A DNA stretch of 51,238 bases from Marmoricola sp. (lineage in GTDB: Bacteria > Actinomycetota > Actinomycetes > Propionibacteriales > Nocardioidaceae), in assembly GCF_025965215.1 (NCBI RefSeq), contig NZ_JAOPXI010000062.1, forward strand, positions 1 to 51,238. Reading direction: 5' to 3'. This document shows, piece by piece, positions 16,815 to 27,300 of this stretch. Position 1 is the first letter of the stretch. Every line of letters starts with the position of its first letter. Under the pieces are notes generated by a model. That model was not told where the DNA came from and searched no databases. It saw only the letters and a list, made by a program, of their open reading frames with translations. A program made the translations under genes and the position numbers.

Positions 16815-17504
16815 GTGCTCGAACCTTCCATTTCGCATGCCCTCGCAACGATCGCCGATGACCTGAAGAGGTCTCGCGATGTTGACGAAGTCCTTGCCTC
16901 TATTGCCGCTTCGATCCGGACGTCGTTGCCCGAGATCGACCACGCCGGGGTATCCATCAGCCACCGCGATGGCCACATAGAAACCCGCGCCTGGACCGAC
17001 GATCTCGTCGTTCAGCTCGACTTGCTCCAACTTGAGTTGAACGAAGGGCCGTGTATGGATGCGATGAAAGAGACGGAGCCGCTCCATCAGGTGCGTGTCG
17101 ACGACGCACGAAACGAACGGCGCTGGCCCGCCTACATCCCGCGGGCGGTCAGCCTGGGTCTGCGCTCCCAGCTCGGCGTGGGTCTCTACGTCGGCGAGGA
17201 GACGGTCGGTGGTCTCAACCTCTACTCGACCAGCGTTGACCGCATCAGCGAGGAAAGCGAGACACTGGCACAACTTTTCGCCACCCACGCTGCCCTCGCG
17301 CTCGGCTGGGTCCGAGCCGAGCAAGGCCTCAACGATGCCCTGGGTACCCGCACACTGATCGGCCAGGCCGCCGGCATCGTCATGCAACGCTACGGACTCA
17401 ACTCGGCACGCGCGTTCGACTATCTCGTGCGGGTCTCTCAGACCTCCAACACGAAAATCCGCGACCTGGCCACGCAACTGATCGACGAGTTCCCCACACC
17501 CTAG
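16815..17504 (+). CDS. GAF and ANTAR domain antitermination-type regulator
   Basis: The 229-residue protein has an N-terminal GAF domain (about residues 15-165, with LNEGPCMDAM and a central RSQLGVGLYVGEETVGGLNLY) and a C-terminal ANTAR domain (about 175-226, with GQAAGIVMQRYGLNSARAFDYL). ANTAR domains bind paired RNA hairpins and act as antiterminators; the GAF domain presumably senses a small signal. The GTG at 16815 is chosen because GGAG lies five bases upstream and leaves the usual short leader before GAF; an in-frame GTG at 16749 would add 22 residues. It is divergent from the STAS gene. Its RNA target is not identified, though the long leader before the giant RTX gene is one candidate. 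Confidence 0.9.
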   Translation: MLEPSISHALATIADDLKRSRDVDEVLASIAASIRTSLPEIDHAGVSISHRDGHIETRAWTDDLVVQLDLLQLELNEGPCMDAMKETEPLHQVRVDDARNERRWPAYIPRAVSLGLRSQLGVGLYVGEETVGGLNLYSTSVDRISEESETLAQLFATHAALALGWVRAEQGLNDALGTRTLIGQAAGIVMQRYGLNSARAFDYLVRVSQTSNTKIRDLATQLIDEFPTP

Positions 17505-17785
17505 GAGCGCCTGACCCTGAGTCGCGGCGTGGGCGGTCCGCCTCGCAGTGTTGTCTACGAGACGGACCTGGCCCTGAGGCTTAACCGCGCGGACTTGCCC
17601 GAGGACGTGCGATGCAGGCTACGGCCTGGGCGACACCAGCGGTCCGCTCTTCGGGACAGCCGTCTGCCGACCAACGGGTTGACGATCGGGACCGGTGGGT
17701 ACTCCGCCAGCATGCTCGCGGATGACCGCTGGCACTGAGGGTCAAAAAGCGGCCCGTCGCGCTTTCAGATCGCAGGAGATCCGTG

Positions 17786-17980
17786 ATGACCGCCCACCCC
17801 ATCGACGGGGCCGCGCTTCAAGCACGAAGCAGACCCACAAACAGTGTTCAGTCAGCTCGCTTAGAGACCACCCCCACCAGAAACGAAGCCTGCGCCGCAG
17901 GCGCGCCACCTCTGCACCGGTTGCTCTTCGAACTCGGCCGGGCCCTCGCCCAGCTCGTCACACGCGCCTCGCAGGCCTAA
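17786..17980 (+). CDS. small protein of unknown function, 64 residues
   Basis: The ATG at 17786 is preceded by CAGGAGAT at ideal spacing, which is the main reason to call it; a GTG one codon earlier is also possible. The product starts MTAHPIDGAALQ, has a low-complexity middle and ends in a probable amphipathic helix (LHRLLFELGRALAQLV). Third-position GC is mixed in the first half and high in the second. I do not recognise a family. It lies between the GAF-ANTAR gene and the giant RTX gene. Confidence 0.38.
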   Translation: MTAHPIDGAALQARSRPTNSVQSARLETTPTRNEACAAGAPPLHRLLFELGRALAQLVTRASQA

Positions 17981-18351
17981 CCGAAGCTTGGCGCGCGGCG
18001 TCACGGACAGCCTCGGCATCATGTCGTGCGCGCGCAATCCCACGCACAGGACATGCGCGTGCTCTCCCTCAGTGCAGCATGGCTGGTCAGAATCACCGCG
18101 GTGCACGCTTCGCGCGGTCGGCACCGATGCGTGTGGCCTAGACCGTCTCCTCTCTGCGTTTCCGCAGGTCAGAGCCGGTCTGCTGATTGCGATCGACCCC
18201 CGTCGGGGCTCCCTTTGATTCCGTTTGCTAAAAACTGGCGAATTTTCCCATCGATGCGTGATTGTCATGAAGACTCGACAGTGCCGCAATGATCAACATT
18301 CCGCTCGCAGGACGACGCGATACGGATGGTGACCGCCATGCTTCGACATCG

Positions 18352-18373
18352 CTCAGAGCCGTTTGAGTCTGAG
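18352..18373 (+). promoter_or_regulatory. leader hairpin just upstream of the giant RTX gene
   Basis: CTCAGA, a 10-nt loop and TCTGAG form a perfect 6-bp stem ending 22 bases before the ATG at 18396. A hairpin here could limit ribosome access or serve as an RNA-protein target. The ribosome-binding site of the gene is weak (CGGGA). Confidence 0.35.
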
Positions 18374-18395
18374 CCATCACGCTCCGGGACCCCCC

Positions 18396-21300
18396 ATGCA
18401 GTCACGTTACAAGTCCATACTCGCGTCCACTGTCTCGCTGGCCGTCGTGGCCACCCTCGGTGTGACCGTGGCGCCCGCAGCCCAGGCTGCTGGGCCTGAC
18501 GCCGCGACCACCGCTGTCACGAGTTTCTTCACCCGGTTCGCCGATGACTTCCTGCCACAGGTGGCTTCGAGCACGGCGCTGGCCAAACAGCTCCCGACGC
18601 TCGCCGTCACCCCGGCCGGGTCCGTGCAGCTCAAGACCGCGTTCTCGGATGCGCTCGGTGCCAGCGGTCAACTGGGAAACGCGGGCAACCAGTCGTCGCT
18701 CACGGACCTCGCGGCCTACATCGCAGGCGCGGACGGAAACGGCTGGGACTTCACGACCACGATGCCGGATGACCACTCGATCACCGTCGGCTTCACCCGC
18801 ACCGTCACCCAGGACGCGGGTCTGGACATCCACGATCAGAACGGCACGCTCAGCCTGTCCACCGGCAGCGGGATCGACGTCACCGGCACGCTGACAGGTT
18901 CCTTCACCTTCGTCTACGACGCGGTGTCGGGACAGGCGAGCCTGACCAAGCCCGCGATGGCGATCGAAACCACGGCGGACCTTCCGGCCGGCAAGCAGCT
19001 CGACGCCGGTCTCGGAATCCTCGGTGTCAAGGTGGTGGGCGTTGCCGGCACCGCCGACTACTACCTCGACAGCACGGTCGCCACGAGCTGGGCCAACCCC
19101 GACAACGACGCCGCCGGTTCCCTCGCGTTCGACAACCCTGCCACCCCCGCGCCCAACGACGGGGAGCTCGCCGCCGACGGCGCCGGCACCGGCCTGGTCA
19201 CCGTGACGCGGACCGGTACGCTCACCGGCCATCTCGTTGCCGTGCCGCGCGCCAACAACCTGGTGGCAGGACTGCCGAGTGTCGGGGCAACGGTCGACCT
19301 GAGCTCAGCCGCACCGGCTAGCTTCGACGCACCCGCCGTGACTGCGCTGGTCCCCGACGAGGCCAAGCCGTTCCTGACCCTGACGCCGCGCGACCTCGCC
19401 GCCGGGCTCTCCCAAGCCGCTTCGGCGATCATCGGGATGCAGAACGCCAAGGACGGCAACCTCCCGCTGATGCGCGGGACGATCGGCAATGCCATCGACG
19501 CCGTCGGCGGCATCAAGGCCTTCCTCGCCGACCAGGTGCCCGACGCCGACCCGAGCGACCAGACCCCGGGCCAGCCGAAGTTCGCTTCGCTGCAGGACAT
19601 GCTCGCCGCCCTCGACTCGGCCCACTACGCCGACTCCGGATGGACCATCGACGTGCTCGGTGGCGCGGACGCTGCCACCTTCGACCCGACCACCAAGGTC
19701 GTCAACTTCACCATCCGCACGGTTCGTGGCGGCGTCAGCGGCCTCGAGCTGAACCCTCTCGGTGCTCCTACCACCGGCACCGGGACGTACACCGCCACTG
19801 GGCTGAGCGCGACCGGCGTGGACTTCAACGGCCCCGACAACACTTCCGGCAGCGACCTCGTGGGGCGCAAGGTCACCGCGGGCACGTCCATCGGCACCAT
19901 CGCCTCGATCACCGGTGACCACGAGCTGACCCTCACCGCGGACGGCTGGTCGGCTGGTCAGCCCACCGACACCACCGTCTTCTCGATCGAGGCAGCCGAT
20001 CCGAAGACCGGCGCCCCGCAGTTCGCGAACGTTCTGGAGGCGACCACCGGGATTGCGACCGCGAATGCGGACCTGTCGACAGCGAAGGTCACCCCCGACG
20101 TCACGGTGACGCTTCCGATGGCACTGGACCTCAGCGCGCCGCTGACCTATGTCGACGGTGCCGGCAACACGGTTCCGGACTGCGACCCGAGCGCGGCCAC
20201 GGCGCCGTGCCCCTTCAAGCAGGTCGATGAGAGCGGGCTCGGGCGTGTGATCAACTCGCTGCCGTTGGCCAGCGACCGGGTCATGCTGCGCCAGTCCGCT
20301 CGGGATGTCCTGGTCGCCGACGCGGACATCACCTCGCCGGTTCAGATCAACACCTCGAGCGGTTTCCTGGCACTCACGCTCGGCGGCAACGTGCACCTGA
20401 CGACCCCCGCCGGGCAGCACCTGCAGACCCTCGCCCTCACCGGCACCGGCGACATCCCGATCCCGGCGTTCGTCGAGGACGTCCGGAAGCAGGCAATCGG
20501 TGACCCCTCGTCACCCGACGTCTTCTCCCAGGTCCTCGGCGGTTCCGTGACGGCCACGGTGGACGTCACTGTCGACGGAGCCCCGGACGCCTTCGCGACG
20601 GGCGAGAACTCCACCACCCTGACGCTCACGGCCGATGTCGGGGACCTCGCCGATGGCGTCGATACCGGCGAGGTGACCGTCACCCCCGGCGACCAGGACC
20701 GCGCCGACCTGCTCAAGGCGCTGAACTTCGAGCCGAACAACCCGACCTCCCTGTACGGCGGGGTGCGCGAGGCGTTCAAGAGCGTCGGCAGCGACCTCAC
20801 CACGATGACCGGCGGCGGCCTCGATGTACCGATCCCGTTCGTCGGGTCCTCGGTGAGCCAGTTGATCGGGGCGGGTGCGAGTGGCGCCGACGGCGTCAGT
20901 TACGCCCAGAACCCAGCCGTTCCGGCCGGGGGCGGCAACCCAGCCGTCCCCGCCACCACGACCCTGACCGATCCCGGCGCCACTTTCGGCCCGGCCTTCG
21001 TCGGCCGCCAGGTCGTCATCGGCTCGACCCTGGCGACGGTCGTCGACCAGACGGCCACGACGCTGGTGCTGGCTCCTCAGTTCACCACCGTGCCGGCCGA
21101 CAACACGCCGTACCTCGTGGAGAACGAGCTCCTTGGAGCCGTCCACGTGTTGGAGGCACTGACGCCTGCCACGCTGCAGGATGCCCTCGGGATGGCGCAG
21201 ACCTCTCTGGGCGATGCCTCCACCATCGATTTCGGTCTGCTCAAGGACTCCGGCGGTGACCCGCAGCTGCGCCTCGACCTGACCTGGCACCGAAAGTACG

Positions 21301-24300
21301 CAGTGGCAGCACCGGTCAGTCTCGCGTTCGGGCAGAACCAGCTCGTCGGCGGCAGCGCCGGTGGCGAGCTGAAGCTCACGGCGAGCGGAACGGTCAAGCT
21401 GCGACTCTTCCTGCCGCTCACGGCCGCGGCGATGCTGCACCCGATCGACAACACGCTGGTCGACAAGAGTGCGTCCAAGGTCGACTTCGATGTCTCCGTC
21501 GACGCCGGTGCCGCCCACCTCGGGGCTAGCGTCGGTCCGGTCAGTCTCGACCTGGGCACCGTGGCCGAGCCGGGCAGCTTCCACGCCGGATTCGGCGTCG
21601 AGGCCACCGGCACGGCCCGCGGGGACACGCCGTCCCTCGGCGACTTCTTCACCAACGGCTTCCACATCGGCCTCACCAACGGTGGTGCCTGCACAGCGGC
21701 CGCCGACATCCTCTGCGCCGACTTCCCGATGTTCGTCAGCGGCGCGAAGGTGCCCGGGGGCGACCTCACCGTGAACACCGCGCTCGGCAGCGGGGACAAC
21801 CTCACCGACGTCTTCGGCGGCACCGCCACGGCGGTCGTGCTTCCCACCGGCCTCCAACAGATCATCGACGGAGAGCCGTTCAAGTTCGACACGTTGGCCC
21901 AGGGTCTGCAGCAATACCTGTTCTACACCGAGGGCGCGCTGCGGACCGCATCCAACAACGGCGAGATGCCGGTCATCGGCAAGGACCTCCAGGCCGGCGC
22001 CGACTTCATGGGCGCAACCCGGGCCAAGATCGACGAGTTCATCTCTGAGAACGGCGACCCCAGCACGGTGGGCGGCGCGACGACACTGCTCACGACCACC
22101 TTGGCGAACAAGCTCGGCATCGTGGTCAATGGACCCACGGGCGTCCAGGTGGGCTTTACCTGCAAGCTGACGCTGGTAGCGCCGGAGGCGCCGTCAGGCA
22201 GCCCCACCGGCGCAGCCTCCGGTGACACCACGGACTACCTCTACAAGGTGGTGTCGACCTACAAGAACTCGGCAAGCCCGCCAGTGACGGTCGAGTCGAA
22301 GCCCTCGGACCCGAGCGCAGTCGTGACGAACGCGGCAACGCTGAGCGCCACGAAGTACAACACCGTCACCTGGGCAAAGGCCACCGGCGCCAACGGGTAC
22401 GAGATCCTGCGTGCCACCCAGACGACGCCCGCCGGCGGCGGCACGCCGACAGTCTCGGCGTACACCCTGGTCGGCACGGTGGACGACGTGGCGACGTACG
22501 ACGACAAGGGCACGACCTCGACGACCTACACCGCCGCCACCTTCAATCCCGGTCTCCCGGGCACCGTCTGCCCGGACGACACGCCGGTGACCAAGATCGA
22601 GGGCGTGACCCTGGGGCTCGTTCTCGGTCAGGGCGACGTCTCGGCGAAGGACGGCTGCACGGACAGCGCTACCCGCGGCAACTGCCTCGGCGGCAAGCTT
22701 CCCGTCGACCTGGGCATCCCAGGGCTTTCCCTGAAGACCGGGGACTCCGGTTCGGTGAGCGGCAAGGTGGGCTGGGCGCTCGACCTGAAGATCGGGATGA
22801 GCCGCAGCAAGGGCTTCTACGTCGACACCTCCAACACCGACGAGTTCGAGGTCGGGGCCGCGTTGGCGCTCGACAAGGCCGCCAGCGGTCCGGACCTCCA
22901 GGCCCAACTGGCGATCATCAAGGTCGACGTGACCAAGAACGCCGGTGCCGGCCCCGAGTTCGTCGGCCATTTCGGCATCGACATCAAGGCCCCGGGCGAC
23001 ACGCTCACGTTGGCTGCGATGGCGCGTACTCGCGTGGCCGACGCGATCACCGTCAGCGTGGAAGCCAAGGTCGACATCGACTGGCATCTCGCCGCCAGCG
23101 TCGACGCCGCCCTTCCGGGTGTCTCGACCGACTTCAAGCTGGGCTGGGCCTGGGGCGCGAACACCGGCAAGACCCCGAGCAACACCTCGGGTCTGGCGAT
23201 CAAATTCGACCACGTGACCCTCGATGCCGGTCAATTCTTCGGCAAGGCGCTGAAGCCCTATCTCCAGCAGGTCGTGGATGCGACCAAGCCGCTGCAGCCC
23301 GTCCTCGACACGATCTTCACGCCGATGCCGGTCATCTCCGACCTGTCCAAAGCGGCTGGCGGCGACGACATCACGATCGCGACGCTGGCCGAGACGTTCA
23401 GCACGATCGCGGGCGGACCCAAGATCAAGCCGTTCCTCGACGCGATCAAGACGGTCAAGCAGTTCCTCGCCGGCGTGAAGTGCGACGGCGCCAACTGCGG
23501 CGTCGACATCGGCAGCTTCGAGCTGGACCCCGGACGCGCGGCGACGACCAGCGTGTCCGCGGGCAACGCGACCACTCTGATCGACCCGGCCAAGAAGGCA
23601 CCCAACCCGGGTGCGTCCACGGCGATCGCCAGCAAGGACACCTCGGGCCAGATGAGCAACACCGCCAAGAGGGCACTGGCCGGCCTCTCCTTCCCGGTGA
23701 TCGACGACCCGACGATCCTCTTCGATCTCATCTCCGGTGGGGACATTCCGCTGGTCGAGTTCGACAGCGGACCCCTCACGCTGGGATTCCAGTTCCAGAA
23801 GTCCTTCGGGCCTATCTACGCCCCGCCGCCGGTCATGATGGTCATCGGGGGCGGTGCGTCGGTGACGATGCGGATCGCGGCCGGCTTCGACACCTATGGC
23901 ATCCGTCGGGCAATCGAGACCGGCGAGGGTGCGCAGGTGCTCGACAGCCTCTACTTCAAGACGGTCGACAAGGACGGTACGCCGATCCCGGTGGTGCAGT
24001 TCACCGGTTACCTGGAGGCCGGCGCCTCGGTCTCGATCGGCGTCCTTGAGGTCGGTGTCGTCGGGGGCATCAAGCTGACCGTCGGCTTCTACTGGAACGA
24101 TCCGAACAACGACGGCAAGTTCCGGTTGTCGGAGTTCGGCGCTGCGGTGGCCAACAACCCGATCTGTCTGTTCAACGTCGGGGGAGAGCTCTCGCTCTAC
24201 ATCAAGGTCTTCGTCACGATCGGGTTCAGCCCGTTCTCGGTGAGCTTCGACTTCACGCTGATCAATATCAAGCTGCTCGACTTCAACCTCAAACCGAACT

Positions 24301-27300
24301 GCACTCCCCCGCCGCCGAGGCTGGGCGGCACGAGCGGCGGAGTTCTGTACGTCTTCGCCGGCCGGTTCGGTGGCGGCGGCCCCCGAGGCGATGCCCTCTG
24401 GGCTGCCAACAACAAGGCGGAGACCTGGGTGGTCCGGCAGGTGCCGGCGTACTCGGACGAGGACGGGGACCACGCCGCGTCCGTCGACGTGCGGGGGCTC
24501 GGCATCACCGAGTCGTTCCCCGATACCGCGGCCAACCCGATCACCGCCGTCGTGTTCGACGGGCGCGGCTACACCGGCGACCTGACCGTGACCTTCACCG
24601 GTGGCTCGGCCCCGGTGAAGGACGCCAAGCCGGGCGCCTTCACGAAGAAGTCCGTGGTCTTCACCGGCGACGGCAACGACGTGATCCGCACCGGTGAGGG
24701 CGACTCCTGGGTCGACTCCGGCGCGGGCGATGACAACATCACGACGCTGGACCGCACCGACCTCTCCCAGCCGGCCGACACCGTGCAGTCGCACGTGGCC
24801 GGTGGTCCCGGCGCCGACACCATCACGGTCGGCAACGGCAAGGACACCGTGACCGGTGACGGCTCACTGCGGTTCGCCACCTTGACCAACGAAACCGTCG
24901 ACCTCGCTCCGATCAAGACGGGCACGACCGTCCTGGCCGACCCGGTCGACGTGGCGAACCTTCAGGACCCGACCGACGCGAACCTCTTTGCGACGGACCC
25001 GACGGGGTCCGGCAACGACCAGATCGCCGCCGGCCTCGGCACCGACGTCCTGTCGGGCAACGGCGGCGTCGACACCATCGGCACCGCGAACGACAGCACG
25101 CTCGCCGACTCCGCCGCGATCAAGGGCACCGCGAACGAGTCGCTCTACCGGGGTCATGACTCCGTGCTCGTCGGCGGTGCGGGTGGTGACGTGCTGAAGA
25201 GCGGGTCGGCCAACGACAAGCTCTACACCGGCGCCAAGACCGACATCGACGAGTTTGCCACCGGTAGCGGCGACGATCCCGCCGACCGCAACACCGTCGA
25301 CACGGGCGCCGGCTCGGACACGGTCTACGGTTCCAACGGCATCGACTTCGTGACCACGCACTCGACGACGGCGCAGAAGGCCATCGTGTACGGCGGTGGC
25401 GGGGACGACGTGCTCACCGGCGGCCAGGGCTCCGACGAGATCTACGGCGGTCCCGGCAACGACTACATCGTGGCTGCACCGGCGACGGTCGGCGAGCCCG
25501 GATCGGCGAACGACGTGCTCGGCAGCGCGCGCGCCGTCGGTGTCCTCCCCGGTGCCAGTACCAGCACGAAGAAGCTCGTCGGCGGCACCGGTAGCGACCG
25601 GATCTACGGCAGCGACGGTCCGTCGACGATCTTCGGCGACACGACCACAGACTCCTGCACCTCCCAGTCGGATCCGGTCAGCAAGCAGCCCACGGAGACC
25701 AATGTCGCCGGCGACGCGGCCGACCTGATCGTCGGTGGCAACGGCGTCGACGTCGTCAACGCCGGCGGTGGCAATGACTGGGTCTACGCCGCGGGTGGGG
25801 CCGACCGCGTCTGCGGGAACTCCGGCGACGACCACCTGTACGGCGGAGACGACGCCGATCTGATCTACGGCGGAAGTGGTGCCGACCAGGCCTACGGAGA
25901 GGCCGGCGCCGACCAGGTGTACGGCAACGACGGCGCGGACGCTCTCTACGGTGGCGCAGGCACGGACCGGCTGCAGGGCAACGCCGGTGCGGACTGGCTC
26001 GACGGCGGAACCGAGGCCGACGTACTGCTCGGTGGCACCTCGATGGCCGGGACACCCGACGGCGCCGACGTACTTCTCGGCGCGGAAGGCGCCGACGTTC
26101 TCATCGGCGACAACGCCCAGACCGATGTGCTCGCCAGTGCGCCGTACCCGACCGATCTCGGATCTTCGGACGCCACTCTGGGCGGCGAGGACTACCTGGT
26201 GGGGGGTGACGGCGCCGATCGCGCCTACGGCGGTCTTGGCAACGACACGATCTACGGCGGCAACGGTGACGACTACGCCGAGGGCAACCCGGGCACGGAC
26301 CACATCTGGGGTGAGGCCGGGGACGACGACATCGTCGGTGGCTCCTCCGAGCTTGCCACCGGGCTCTTCACCGGCTCCGAACCGGGCAGACCCGACAGCA
26401 ACGACTTCCTGTCCGGCGGGGACGGGCAGGACGTCATCGCCGGCGACAACGCCCACATCACGCGGGGCGGGACCGCACACCCGGCCACGCTCGGTCGCGG
26501 CCTCGCCACCCCGCGCGGTGTCGATCTGGCCGACGAGTCGGCCGGCTCGCCGACCGGTGTTGCCGGCGGGGACGTCATCCAGGGCGGCAACGACACCGAC
26601 GTCGTGTTCGGTCAGCGCGGCGATGACAACATCTCGCTGGGCGACGGGTCCGACTACGGAGAAGGTGGTCCGGGGATCGACGTGATCCACGGTGACAACG
26701 GCGACGACGACATCGTCGGAGGTTCCTTCACCCCGGCGTCGGGCGTGGTCCCGGGCGCGATCGGTCAGCCTGATGGTGGCGACACCTTGGCAGGCGACGC
26801 CGGCGAGGACGTCGTACTCGGCGACAACGGGTCGCTGACCCGGCCTGTCCTGACCGGGTTGCCCCTACTGGCCAGCCCCTTGACGGTCAACCGGGTCACC
26901 GTCCAGCGCTTGATCGCGCCGTACGACCTCGGGGACACCCCGGTAGCCGGCACCTCTGGGCCGGACACGATCACCGGTGATGCGGGCAACGACGTGCTGC
27001 TCGGCCAGGGTGGCAACGACCAGGCCGACGGCGGCTCGGAAGCCGACTACGTCGAAGGCGGCCAGGGCACCGACCTGGTGCTCGGTGGAACCGGGGACGA
27101 CGACCTCGTCGGTGGCTCCTCGGCGACCACGGCGACCAACACCGCGGGGGCGATCGGGCAGCCGGACGGCGCAGACAACGTCTACGGCGGAGACGGATCC
27201 GACGTGGTGATCGGTGACAACGGTCTGCTGACACGGGTCACCACCGGACGTGACTGGCGCACGAACCGCGCTGACGCAACTCAGACCGGGCTCGTTCCGG

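Larger units (their letters stand above)
17505..18395. other. long gap before the giant RTX gene, with hairpins and one small ORF
   Basis: This 891-bp stretch holds only one plausible small gene (17786-17980). Stem-loops include CTGCG-tttc-CGCAG (18154-18167), CCCC-cgtc-GGGG followed by a T-rich run (about 18197-18220) and CTCAGA/TCTGAG (18352-18373). An AT-rich patch at about 18210-18270 is the best place for the promoter of the RTX gene. No recognised riboswitch fits. Confidence 0.5.

Noticed and set aside
17606-17675. Resemblance to a cyclic-di-GMP class I (GEMM) riboswitch: GATGCAGGCTACGG and later GGGACAGCCGTCTGCCGA.
   Set aside because: The two conserved-looking blocks are present, but the intervening bases fold as CTGG/CCAG and GTCC/GGAC hairpins and do not form the required P2 and P3 stems, and the GNRA tetraloop arm is missing. 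A covariance-model search with RF01051 would settle it.
22194-24794. An 866-codon open frame on the minus strand, and others such as 24864-26690 and 26865-29000.
   Set aside because: These are antisense shadows of the giant RTX gene produced by high third-position GC. Their products are Arg/Val/Gly/Asp-rich and carry no motifs.
25720-26060. Dense short repeats that could suggest a CRISPR array or DNA tandem repeat.
   Set aside because: The periodicity is in the protein (RTX nonapeptides); the DNA repeats are imperfect, have no unique spacers and lie inside a single open frame.
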